DNA from: Paenibacillus_AP thailandensis
Lineage (GTDB): Bacteria; Bacillota; Bacilli; Paenibacillales; Paenibacillaceae
Direction of reading: 5' to 3'
Assembly (NCBI RefSeq): GCF_042685365.1
Contig: NZ_JBHUMY010000023.1
Location: 124,001-188,000, forward strand
Length of the DNA stretch: 64,000 nt
Under the pieces are notes generated by a model. The model saw only the letters and a list, made by a program, of their open reading frames with translations. It made no database searches and had not been told where the DNA came from. Below, in pieces: positions 8,183 through 15,880 of the stretch. A program made the translations under genes and the position numbers. How positions within the stretch are numbered: the first letter of the stretch is position 1; each line of letters begins with the position of its first letter.

Positions 8183-8857
8183 ATGGCTAGAGTGCTCGTC
8201 GTGGATGACGATCCGCATATTCGCGAGCTTGTAGGTCTGTTTTTGAGAAGGGAAGGCTATGAAATCCTGGAGGCGCGGGACGGCGAAGAAGCGCTGAAGC
8301 GGCTGGAATCGGTGAAGCCGGATCTGGCCGTCATCGACGTCATGATGCCCCGCAAGGACGGGTTAAGCTTATGCGCGGAGCTGCGCCAGGCGTACGATAT
8401 GCCGCTGCTGCTGCTTACGGCCAAAGGAGAAAGCGCCCACAAGGTGCAAGGCTTCGAGCACGGGGCGGACGATTACGTGGTGAAGCCTTTCGATCCGATC
8501 GAGCTGGTCATGCGGGTCAAGGCGCTGCTGCGGCGGTACCGCATTGCCGCCTCGCAAACGGTCGAGGTCGGAGCGCTTGTCATGAACCATAGCGAATACG
8601 ACGTCTCGGTAGGCGGCGAGAAGGTGGCGATGCCGCCGAAGGAGTTCGAGCTGCTGTTCAAGCTGGCCGGCAATCCGGGCAAAACGTTCTCCAGAGAGCG
8701 CCTTATCGAGGAAATATGGGGAATGGATTACGAGGGCGACGAACGGACGGTAGATGTACATATTAAACGGATTCGGGAACGGTTCCCCGAGGAGAGATGC
8801 GGCTTCCGGATCGTAACGGTCCGAAGCCTCGGCTACCGGCTGGAGGAGGGGGCTTAA
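8183..8857 (+). CDS. OmpR/PhoB-family response regulator
   Basis: DNA-binding response regulator of a two-component system, 224 residues. The receiver domain (1-~118) has the acidic pocket DDD (8-10), phospho-acceptor Asp52 in IDVMMPRKDG, and the conserved LLTAKGE and KPFDP motifs. The C-terminal winged-helix (Trans_reg_C, ~130-224) contains PPKEFELLFKLAGNPG and DERTVDVHIKRIRERF. The stop overlaps the kinase start (TAATG). Target genes are unknown; the flanking trxB and galU genes are not clear evidence of a regulon. Confidence 0.95.
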   Translation: MARVLVVDDDPHIRELVGLFLRREGYEILEARDGEEALKRLESVKPDLAVIDVMMPRKDGLSLCAELRQAYDMPLLLLTAKGESAHKVQGFEHGADDYVVKPFDPIELVMRVKALLRRYRIAASQTVEVGALVMNHSEYDVSVGGEKVAMPPKEFELLFKLAGNPGKTFSRERLIEEIWGMDYEGDERTVDVHIKRIRERFPEERCGFRIVTVRSLGYRLEEGA

Positions 8858-10233
8858 TGCGAAGCCTGTACGTGCGGATTATTTTGACGTTTCTGCTTAT
8901 CGTGCTGCTGAGCATGGGCATTTCCTACGCGATGGCCAATTTATTGTTCCGCAAAGACAATTCCGCGTTTCTGGAAGAAAGGCTTTCGGCTTCCGTGCGG
9001 TCTATCGAGCGGCTGTATGCCGTCTCTTCGCCATGGTCGCTGCCGATGTTTCTGCAGGAAACCGCGGATATGCAAGGCTTGTCCATCGTCGCCGTCTCGG
9101 CAAGAGGGCAATACGTGGCGGCAGGCCCGCGGAGCGATGCGATGCTGGCGGCGATGACGGCGGACGAATTGCGCGCCGTTTTTGCCGGCCGAACGATCAA
9201 GCTGGGGCGGGAAGCCGTTTCTCCGGAAAGTGCTGCCCCCTTTGCGATTGGGCGTCCCGCGCGGCTGGGCGGCTCGGAATGGGCCGTATTTCTGCAGCCG
9301 TCGTTCCAGCCGGAGGTGCGCAGCTTCCAGCGCAACACCTACTCGATTTTGTTCACCTTGCTTATCGTAGGCGGCATTCTGATTGTTGTCGTCACCCGCT
9401 ATTTGGTCAAACCTTTAAAAATGATGACGGCGGCGACGACGCGCATCGCGAAAGGCGACTACAGCACCCGGCTGCCGGTGCATCGCAGGGACGAGCTCGG
9501 GGAGCTGGCCGACAGCATTAACCGGATGGCGCTTGGCCTGTCGCGGCAGGAGGCGATGCGGCAAGATTTCGTCTCCAACGTCTCGCATGAAATCCAGTCG
9601 CCGCTTACGTCCATCGGGGGCTTCGCCGAAGCGCTGCGCAGCGGCGATCTGTCCGCCGAGGAAAGAGACCATTACGTCTCCGTCATCAAGCAGGAGAGCA
9701 GCCGGCTGTCCCGCTTGAGCGAAAACTTGCTGAAGCTGGCTTCGCTTGACGCGAAGCAGCATCCGTTCGAGCCGAGGCGGTATCGGCTGGACAGGCAGCT
9801 GCGGGACGTCGTGCTGACGTTTGAGCCGCAATGGCTGGAAAAAAGGCTGACCGTCGAGCTGACGATGGAGGAGACGACGATTACGGCGGACGAAGACCAG
9901 CTGAATCAGATATGGGTGATTTTGCTCGCCAATGCGATGAAATTTACGCCGGAGGGCGGCAAAATCTCCTTTTATCTTACGGAAAAGGACGGCTATGCGC
10001 TCGTACGCATTACGGATACCGGGATCGGCATCTCCGAGGAGGACCGGGAACGGATATTCGAACGGTTTTATAAAGCGGACAAGTCGCGGGATTGGAACGT
10101 CGGAGGCAGCGGACTCGGCTTGTCCATCGCCAAAAAAATCGTCGAAAACCACGACGGGACGATCGAAGCGGAGCCCAGCGAGCGGGGGGCGTCCTTCGCC
10201 GTCAGGCTGCCGATAGCCCATTTGGGCCAATAA
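8857..10233 (+). CDS. Membrane sensor histidine kinase
   Basis: Partner kinase of the preceding regulator, 458 residues. The chosen ATG (8857) overlaps the regulator's TAA and follows GGAGGAGGG. Order: TM1 (~residues 8-28, ILTFLLIVLLSMGISYAM), an extracytoplasmic sensor of ~130 residues, TM2 (~LFTLLIVGGILIVVV), HAMP (~190-235), HisKA with phospho-acceptor His near 244 (SHEIQSPLTS), and HATPase_c with N box LANAMKF, G1 DTGIGIS, F box ERFYKAD and G2 GSGLGLSIAKK. The H-box reads HEIQSPL rather than HELRTPL, a variant common in Firmicute kinases. The stimulus is not evident. Confidence 0.95.
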   Translation: MRSLYVRIILTFLLIVLLSMGISYAMANLLFRKDNSAFLEERLSASVRSIERLYAVSSPWSLPMFLQETADMQGLSIVAVSARGQYVAAGPRSDAMLAAMTADELRAVFAGRTIKLGREAVSPESAAPFAIGRPARLGGSEWAVFLQPSFQPEVRSFQRNTYSILFTLLIVGGILIVVVTRYLVKPLKMMTAATTRIAKGDYSTRLPVHRRDELGELADSINRMALGLSRQEAMRQDFVSNVSHEIQSPLTSIGGFAEALRSGDLSAEERDHYVSVIKQESSRLSRLSENLLKLASLDAKQHPFEPRRYRLDRQLRDVVLTFEPQWLEKRLTVELTMEETTITADEDQLNQIWVILLANAMKFTPEGGKISFYLTEKDGYALVRITDTGIGISEEDRERIFERFYKADKSRDWNVGGSGLGLSIAKKIVENHDGTIEAEPSERGASFAVRLPIAHLGQ

Positions 10234-10236
10234 AAG

Positions 10237-10265
10237 TTGTGCCCCGGTTCCAATCAAGGTAAAAT
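10237..10265 (+). promoter_or_regulatory. Possible promoter for galU
   Basis: TTGTGC (10237-10242), 17 bp, TAAAAT (10260-10265), starting 4 bp after the histidine kinase stop and 43 bp before the galU ATG. Confidence 0.5.
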
Positions 10266-10307
10266 AATGTAAGGTTGCAACGATGGAGAAAGGGCGGATT
10301 AACTGAA

Positions 10308-11171
10308 ATGTCACAACAGATAAGGAAGGCCATAATTCCGGCGGGAGGGCTCGGAACCCGGTTTTTGCCCGCAACGAAGGCGCAGCCGAAGGAAATGCTC
10401 CCGATCATCGATAAGCCATCCATTCAATACATTGTAGAAGAAGCGGTCCAGTCGGGCATCGACAGCATCGTGATCGTCAGCGGCAGACATAAACGGGCCA
10501 TCGAGGATCATTTCGACAAGTCCTTTGAGCTTGAGGCGGAGCTGGAGGCAAGAAACAACGAGACGATGCTCGAGGTCGTTCGCGGCATTTCGCAGCTGGC
10601 CGACATTTATTACGTGCGCCAGAAGGAGCCGCTCGGACTTGGGCACGCGGTGATGTGCGCGCGGCGTTTTATCGGCAACGAGCCGTTTGCCGTATTGCTG
10701 GGCGACGATATTTTGAAATCCGACCCGCCTTGCTTAAAGCAAATGATCGATACGTACGAACGCGAGCAAGCTTCGGTAGTCGCCGTCATGGAGGTGCCGT
10801 GGGATCAGACGCACAAATACGGCATCGTGGCGCTTGAAGAAGGCCGGACGAGCGGCAGGGTGACCGGGCTCGTCGAGAAGCCGCTGCCCGGACAGGCGCC
10901 GTCGAACAGCGCGATCGTAGGCCGTTATGTGCTGAGCCCGACGGTCTTCGAGCTGCTGGAGAAGGCGCAGCCGGGCAAAGGCGGGGAAATTCAGCTGACG
11001 GACAGTCTGCAGCGTCTTCAGGAGATCGAGCCGTTGGTCGCTTACCGGTTCGACGGTCGGCGTTACGACGTCGGCGACAAGCTTGGCTTCGTTCAGGCGA
11101 CGATCGATTTCGCGCTGGAGCGCGAGGATTTGTCCGCGGCGGTGCGCGAATATTTAAGCGGCAAGCTGTAA
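10308..11171 (+). CDS. galU: UTP--glucose-1-phosphate uridylyltransferase
   Basis: Makes UDP-glucose from UTP and glucose-1-phosphate (EC 2.7.7.9) for wall polymers and glycolipids. It has 287 residues, normal length. The nucleotidyltransferase signature IIPAGGLGTRFLPATKAQPKEM begins at residue ~8 (shown here in part as GGLGTRFLPATKA), with LGDDIL near 127 and GGEIQLTDSLQ near 225. ATG at 10308 is preferred to an in-frame TTG 33 bp upstream because the protein then starts as in the family; AAAGGG lies about 12 bp upstream. Confidence 0.95.
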   Translation: MSQQIRKAIIPAGGLGTRFLPATKAQPKEMLPIIDKPSIQYIVEEAVQSGIDSIVIVSGRHKRAIEDHFDKSFELEAELEARNNETMLEVVRGISQLADIYYVRQKEPLGLGHAVMCARRFIGNEPFAVLLGDDILKSDPPCLKQMIDTYEREQASVVAVMEVPWDQTHKYGIVALEEGRTSGRVTGLVEKPLPGQAPSNSAIVGRYVLSPTVFELLEKAQPGKGGEIQLTDSLQRLQEIEPLVAYRFDGRRYDVGDKLGFVQATIDFALEREDLSAAVREYLSGKL

Positions 11172-11185
11172 AAAGGGCATCATGC

Positions 11186-11220
11186 AAGGAAGGCCGCGCT
11201 CCCGCGGCCTTCCTTTGTTT
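11186..11220 (+). terminator. Terminator after galU
   Basis: A 13 bp stem (AAGGAAGGCCGCG with CGCGGCCTTCCTT) and 4-base loop, followed by TTGTTT. Confidence 0.85.
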
Positions 11221-11301
11221 CGCAAGCCGGGCATGCTCCCGACGATTTAAGCATTTTTTCATGCCGTTTTAAGGTTCTATTCAGGTTTCGGTTATATGAT
11301 T

Positions 11302-11320
11302 GCACTACTCCCCGTAGTGC
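11302..11320. promoter_or_regulatory. BlaI-type operator upstream of blaI
   Basis: Perfect dyad GCACTAC-TCCCC-GTAGTGC. The same CACTAC half-site recurs as a dyad before the yceI gene (12619-12635), which points to one repressor acting on both. Confidence 0.65.
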
Positions 11321-11337
11321 TTAAGGATGTGAAAACG

Positions 11338-11745
11338 ATGGCAAGCAAAGGGCATGAGAGGGGCTTGGAGCGGTTTTTCGGGCCGCTTGAGGCGAAGATT
11401 ATGACGATCTTGTGGAACGAGCCGGACTTGTACATTAAAGACGTCACGCAGCGGCTGGAGAAGCAGGGCAAGCCGGTCAGCTTCAACACCGTCATGACGA
11501 TCATGAACCGTCTCGTGGACAAAGGGGCGCTGAACAAAACGTCCGCCGGGCGGGCGTCGCGGTACAGTCCCGTCGAATCGAGAGAGCATTTCGTGGAGAA
11601 CCGTTCCCGGGAGCTGTCGCAAGAGCTGCTTGAAGATTTCGGTCCGCTGGTCGTCAGCCATATGTTCGATGCGCTCGAAGAGGTCGACCCTAAGATTCTG
11701 GCCGAGCTTGAGCAAAAAATCCATTCGCTTAAAAGAGGGAAATAG
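11338..11745 (+). CDS. BlaI/MecI-family transcriptional repressor
   Basis: Small winged-helix repressor, about 135 residues, of the Penicillinase_R family. It would bind CACTAC/GTAGTG dyads as a dimer and be inactivated by cleavage through the adjacent M56 protease (known for BlaI/MecI). The DNA-binding part is residues ~5-80 (LEAKIMTILWNEPDLYIKDV, then NTVMTIMNRLVDKGAL); the rest forms the dimerisation helices. ATG at 11338 is preferred because AAGGATG lies just upstream and earlier in-frame ATGs overlap the operator. The stop is 1 bp before the M56 gene start. Confidence 0.92.
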   Translation: MASKGHERGLERFFGPLEAKIMTILWNEPDLYIKDVTQRLEKQGKPVSFNTVMTIMNRLVDKGALNKTSAGRASRYSPVESREHFVENRSRELSQELLEDFGPLVVSHMFDALEEVDPKILAELEQKIHSLKRGK

Positions 11746-11746
11746 G

Positions 11747-12601
11747 ATGTGGCATCGTCAATCGAAAGCGCTTCTGGCGCTTAGCCTTGCCTTAACCGGC
11801 TTTATCGTGCTGCAAATGCTTATGTATGCGGCATGTACGCTGTTCGGTTGGAAGGCGTTCCAGTACAATCTGCTATGGCTCTGCACCCGGTGGGTGCACG
11901 CTTACGGCATCCGGGCGGCGGATACGTTCATGGCGCTGTTCGTGCTGGGGACGATCGGCCATTTGGCGTGGTTAACCGGCCGCCAGATCGTCGGCGCAAG
12001 CCGGGCGGCGAGAAAAATTCGCGGCTGTCTAAGTCCGGAGCTCACGATGCAGTTGAACCGCCGCTTCGGAACGGACGGCAGGGAGGACATCGTGGCGGTG
12101 GCAAGCTCCGCTCCCGTAGCGCTTACGGTCGGTTTTGTCCGTCCGACGATCGTATTGTCGGAAGGGCTGCTTGCGATGCTGAACGACGAGGAGCTTGAAG
12201 CGGTCGTTCATCACGAGCGTTTTCATTCGATTCACCGCGACCCGCTGTTGCTTATGCTGGTCATGGTATGCGCCAGGGCGTTCTGGTACATCCCGCTCTT
12301 GCAATGGTGCCATCGGCAATTCGCCGTCACCCGGGAGATGCTTGCGGATCGTTATGCCGCCGGCCGAGCTTCCGCTTACGGTCTCGGAAGCGCGCTGCTT
12401 AAGCTGGCGAGAAACGCACGGAAGCCGGGCCATGGGCTTGCGGTGGCGACTTTCGCGGGACAATCGGTCGCATTGCGCATCGAGCAGCTCGTCAATCCGG
12501 GCGCGTCCGGTCCGAAGCTTGCTTTGCCCATGCGGGAGTCTCTTGTTTCGGTTATCGTTTACGGCATGCTGTTTGCCGCTTTTGCGCTTAGCATGCTGTA
12601 A
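11747..12601 (+). CDS. M56-family membrane metalloprotease (BlaR1-like, no sensor domain)
   Basis: Integral membrane zinc protease that probably relieves repression by the adjacent BlaI-type repressor. It has 284 residues with about four hydrophobic segments (for example LALSLALTGFIVLQMLM near the N-terminus and ending SVIVYGMLFAAFALSML). The zinc motif is H156-E-R-F-H160 (VVHHERFHSIHRDP), with the downstream helix REMLADRYA typical of M56. Unlike BlaR1/MecR1 it ends after the last membrane helix and has no penicillin-binding domain, so a beta-lactam signal cannot be assumed. One base separates it from the repressor gene. Confidence 0.9.
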   Translation: MWHRQSKALLALSLALTGFIVLQMLMYAACTLFGWKAFQYNLLWLCTRWVHAYGIRAADTFMALFVLGTIGHLAWLTGRQIVGASRAARKIRGCLSPELTMQLNRRFGTDGREDIVAVASSAPVALTVGFVRPTIVLSEGLLAMLNDEELEAVVHHERFHSIHRDPLLLMLVMVCARAFWYIPLLQWCHRQFAVTREMLADRYAAGRASAYGLGSALLKLARNARKPGHGLAVATFAGQSVALRIEQLVNPGASGPKLALPMRESLVSVIVYGMLFAAFALSML

Positions 12602-12618
12602 ATTTTTTTGAATAAATA

Positions 12619-12635
12619 CACTACATAATGTAGTG
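12619..12635. promoter_or_regulatory. BlaI-type operator upstream of the yceI gene
   Basis: Dyad CACTACATAATGTAGTG with the same CACTAC arms as the site before the repressor gene. It overlaps a TAATG/-10-like region 20 bp before the yceI start, a position suited to repression. Confidence 0.7.
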
Positions 12636-12654
12636 CAATTGGAGGAGAAAAAGG

Positions 12655-13344
12655 ATGAGAAAAAAGACGGCAATTTTGACGGCAGGCTTGGCCGTACTGA
12701 TCGTAGGCGGCGGTGTCGGCTACGGTCTGTACGATTATTATGCCGGCAATCATGTCCAGGTGGAGAGCGTCATCGCGGCGCCGGCTGAAGGCGGCACGGG
12801 AGAGGCAGTCGATATGGAGCTGATTAACGGCGTATGGAATATCGACCCTTCGTCGACCGTTTATTTTTCGGTTACGACGTCGAAGGAAACCGTTAATTTC
12901 GCCGTGAATAACGTCTCCGGCAGCTGGACCATCGATACGGCCGATCCGTCCCGCATGGCCGGCGAAGGCAAGATTGACTTGAACGCCATCGACTCCGGCA
13001 ACTCGCAGCGCGACGGACACATCAAAGAAGCCGATTACTTTAATGTCGAGGAAACGCCGGAGGCTACCTTTACGGCAACCTCCTTCGAGGGCGTTCCGGC
13101 CGAATGGACGGAGGGCCAGCCGTTCCCTTTCAAGATGAGCGGCACGATGACCGTCAAAGGGATTTCGAAGGAAGTGACGTTCGAAGGAAACGGCGTGTAC
13201 GAGGGCGGTCAAATCAAGCTGGAGAGCGATACGGCCGTTACGTTCTCGGACTTCGGCATGACCAATCCGCACCGCGTCGTGCTGGATACGGAAAATACGG
13301 TCACGGTGCAGCTTAGGCTGACGTTGACCGCCCAGCCGGCGTAA
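12655..13344 (+). CDS. YceI-family lipocalin-like protein, membrane anchored
   Basis: YceI-domain protein (beta-barrel that binds amphiphilic molecules such as polyisoprenoids in known structures), 229 residues. The N-terminus is an uncleaved-looking anchor (residues ~5-25, ILTAGLAVLIVGGGVGYGLY), followed by a ~30 residue linker and the YceI domain (~58-227), with GVWNIDPSSTVYFSV, SGTMTVKGISKEVTF and FSDFGM. GGAGGAG lies just before the ATG. A BlaI-type operator overlaps its promoter, so it looks like the effector gene of the BlaI-M56 switch. The ligand is unknown. Confidence 0.9.
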   Translation: MRKKTAILTAGLAVLIVGGGVGYGLYDYYAGNHVQVESVIAAPAEGGTGEAVDMELINGVWNIDPSSTVYFSVTTSKETVNFAVNNVSGSWTIDTADPSRMAGEGKIDLNAIDSGNSQRDGHIKEADYFNVEETPEATFTATSFEGVPAEWTEGQPFPFKMSGTMTVKGISKEVTFEGNGVYEGGQIKLESDTAVTFSDFGMTNPHRVVLDTENTVTVQLRLTLTAQPA

Positions 13345-13415
13345 CCGGCCGGCGGAGCGCCGTTAGGCGCTTTCCGCGGTGCCGATTCAGGAAGGTTATA
13401 GAAACCGATAATCAG

Positions 13416-13459
13416 AAGCATCGTTCCTTGTCGTAAGGCGGGGAATGGTGCTTTTTTTT
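13416..13459 (+). terminator. Terminator after yceI
   Basis: AGCATCGTTCC pairs with GGAATGGTGCT (two G-U pairs) and is followed by a seven-T run. Confidence 0.75.
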
Positions 13460-13471
13460 AACGGCTTCCAT

Positions 13472-13487
13472 TCATGTACGTACAAGT
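13472..13487. promoter_or_regulatory. AraR-like operator upstream of araB
   Basis: Perfect 10 bp palindrome TGTACGTACA (13475-13484) with AT-type flanks, resembling the TGTACGTACA core of Bacillus subtilis AraR operators. It sits 15 bp before a TATACT -10 box, where a bound repressor would block RNA polymerase. Confidence 0.65.
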
Positions 13488-13726
13488 TCGCCATATGGTA
13501 TACTACAAGGCATACAAATCAGCGATGGGGACAATTACGCGCCGACTCCGGGCCTTGCGCCGGATGGACCGGAACTTGCCCGATCGCCGTATTGGCGTCA
13601 AGCACGGCGCCAACGATTCTTACGGGCCAAAGCAAAGCCGGCGCACTCGGCTGACGGCGGGCTCGGAGCGGCGAACGGCTGCCGCTTGCGGCAAGCTATC
13701 TTTCATTCCGCTTGGAGGGGCAGATC

Positions 13727-15400
13727 ATGAGCAATAAATACGCCATCGGCGTCGACTTCGGGACGCAGTCCGGGCGCGCGGTATTGGTCAATCTGGCGAA
13801 CGGCGAGGAAGTCGCGGAGCATGTGACGCCGTACCGCCACGGCGTAATCGACGAGGTGCTGCCGGTATCCGGCATCAAGCTGGAGCACGGCTGGGCGCTG
13901 CAGCATCCGTCCGACTATATTGAAGTGCTGGCGGCATCGGTGCCTGCGGTTATGAAGGAATCGGGGGCAGCGGCCGAAGACGTGATCGGCCTCGGCATCG
14001 ACTTTACGGCCTGCACGATGCTTCCGGTCGACAGCGAAGGCCAGCCGCTCTGCTGGCTGGACGAATACAAGGACAACCCGCACAGCTGGGTGAAGCTGTG
14101 GAAGCACCACGCGGCGCAAGACGAGGCGAACCGGATCAACGAAATCGCGGCCCGTCGCGGCGAACGTTTCCTGCCCCGTTACGGAGGCAAAATTTCGTCC
14201 GAATGGATGATCGCGAAAGCTTGGCAAATGTTGAACGAAGCGCCGGAGATTTATGAGAAAGCCGACCGTTTCCTCGAAGCGGCCGACTGGATCGTCAGCC
14301 AAATGACGGGCGGAGAGGCGTTCCGCAACAGCTGCACGGCCGGCTACAAGTCGATCTGGCATAAGCAGGACGGCTACCCGAGCAAAGACTTTTTCAAAGC
14401 GTTAGATCCGCGCCTTGAAAACTTGACGGAAACGAAGCTTCGCGGCGAAGTGCTGCCGCTTGGCGCGAAGGCGGGCGAGCTGACGGCCGAAATGGCCGCA
14501 CGAATGGGCCTTGCGGCCGGAACGGCGATCGCGGTCGGCAACGTGGACGCGCATGCGGCAGTGCCGGGCGCCGGCGTCGTCGCGCCGGGCAAGCTGGTCA
14601 TGGCGATGGGAACTTCGATCTGTCATATGCTGCTCGGCGCGGAGGAGAAGCCGGTCGAAGGCATGTGCGGCGTCGTGGAAGACGGCATTATTCCCGGTTA
14701 TTACGGTTATGAAGCGGGCCAATCGGCGGCCGGCGATATTTTCGAATGGTACGTGGAAGAGGCGGTTCCGGCTTATATCCGCGACGAAGCGGAGAAGGAA
14801 GGCGTAAACGTTCATCTGTATTTGGAGCGCAAAGCCTCCGGGCTGAAGCCCGGCGAAAGCGGCCTGCTGGCGCTGGACTGGTGGAACGGCAACCGTTCGG
14901 TGCTGGTCGATAGCGATCTGACCGGTGCGATCGCGGGGCTGACGCTTCGGACGAAGCCGTGGGAAATTTATCGTGCGCTGCTGGAGGCGACGGCCTTCGG
15001 CACCCGCAAAATCGTGGAAGCGTTCCATAACAACGGCGTAGAGGTGCAGGAGCTGTACGCGTGCGGCGGCTTGCCCCGGAAAAACCGTCTGCTGATGCAA
15101 ATCTATGCGGACGTGACGAACCGCGAAATCAAAATCGCAGCCTCCAGGCAAACGCCTGCGCTTGGCGCGGCCATGTTCGGGGCGGTTGCGGCCGGCGCGG
15201 GGAAAGGCGGCTACGACAGCATCGTCGAGGCGGCAGGGAAGATGGCCCGCGTCCGCGAGGAAACGTTCAAGCCGATTCCGGAGAACGTGGCGGTATACGA
15301 CAAGCTGTATGCCGAGTACAATGCGCTTCATGACTATTTCGGACGCGGCGCGAACGATGTCATGAAACGTCTGAAGAGCATGAAGGAATCGGTGCGTTAA
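13727..15400 (+). CDS. araB: L-Ribulokinase
   Basis: FGGY-family kinase that phosphorylates L-ribulose to L-ribulose-5-phosphate in arabinose breakdown (EC 2.7.1.16). It has 557 residues, typical for AraB and longer than most FGGY kinases. The actin-fold ATPase motif is at the N-terminus (GVDFGTQSGRAV), with FTACTMLPVD, the GNVDAHAAVPGAG region, and the C-terminal CGGLPRKNRLLMQIYADV signature. ATG at 13727 follows GGAGGGG with 7-8 bp spacing. It stands alone: araA and araD are not in the window. The AraR-like operator upstream supports the pathway assignment. Confidence 0.95.
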   Translation: MSNKYAIGVDFGTQSGRAVLVNLANGEEVAEHVTPYRHGVIDEVLPVSGIKLEHGWALQHPSDYIEVLAASVPAVMKESGAAAEDVIGLGIDFTACTMLPVDSEGQPLCWLDEYKDNPHSWVKLWKHHAAQDEANRINEIAARRGERFLPRYGGKISSEWMIAKAWQMLNEAPEIYEKADRFLEAADWIVSQMTGGEAFRNSCTAGYKSIWHKQDGYPSKDFFKALDPRLENLTETKLRGEVLPLGAKAGELTAEMAARMGLAAGTAIAVGNVDAHAAVPGAGVVAPGKLVMAMGTSICHMLLGAEEKPVEGMCGVVEDGIIPGYYGYEAGQSAAGDIFEWYVEEAVPAYIRDEAEKEGVNVHLYLERKASGLKPGESGLLALDWWNGNRSVLVDSDLTGAIAGLTLRTKPWEIYRALLEATAFGTRKIVEAFHNNGVEVQELYACGGLPRKNRLLMQIYADVTNREIKIAASRQTPALGAAMFGAVAAGAGKGGYDSIVEAAGKMARVREETFKPIPENVAVYDKLYAEYNALHDYFGRGANDVMKRLKSMKESVR

Positions 15401-15880
15401 GCGTGCGCCGCATCATGGCCCGGCCCGCGCCGAAGCGGAAGCGCCGGAACGAGAAGGAGCCGGATCGGCGGGCGGATCGCAAGCTGCAAGTCATAGCAAT
15501 GGCTATTTTGGAGCATGGCGGCGAGCCTTGTTTCTTTTTTTGTTGACACATGGCAATCAAATACAATATAACTGTATTTTGGATGATGTTTTGAAAGGGA
15601 CGAAAGGCTTGCCGACGTTTGCAAGCCGCTACCGTATATGCCACAATGGGAGTAGGAAGCCGTTGAACGGGTTCGTCCCGGAGAAGCGGATGGCGCCGCC
15701 GTTTCCGCTTGGCGCAGCCAATGCCGGGAACCAATAACGGCGGTTGTTTGCGTTTGCGGCTGGGTAATTCTAGCTGATTTGGGTTATTTAAAAAGAAGGA
15801 TTGCCATAAGGAATGGAAAGCGGCGATCGCTTAATCGAATAGAAAACAGAGAGAGAAACGCGGGCGGGGGTAGAAACGGA
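15401..15880. other. Gene-free interval with a promoter and a long structured leader
   Basis: After araB no coding frame is convincing for 480 bp. A clear promoter (15543-15572) starts a ~300 nt leader with several self-complementary segments: GGCTTGC/GCAAGCC (about 15605-15627), CGGGTTCGTCCCG (about 15668-15680) and AAGCGGA/TCCGCTT (about 15684-15710). I do not recognise a known riboswitch class. Confidence 0.5.
15543..15572 (+). promoter_or_regulatory. SigA-type promoter for the zinc-ribbon/S1C protease operon
   Basis: Consensus TTGACA (15543-15548), 18 bp, TATAAC (15567-15572). Confidence 0.65.

Larger units (their letters stand above)
13345..13726. other. Gene-free interval between yceI and araB
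   Basis: Holds the yceI terminator, an AraR-like operator next to a TATACT -10 box (13499-13504), and an untranslated stretch of about 200 bp before araB. No convincing coding frame was seen in the last part. Confidence 0.6.

Noticed and set aside
13505..13726. Riboswitch in the araB leader
   Set aside because: About 200 nt of untranslated sequence without a recognised aptamer motif or terminator.
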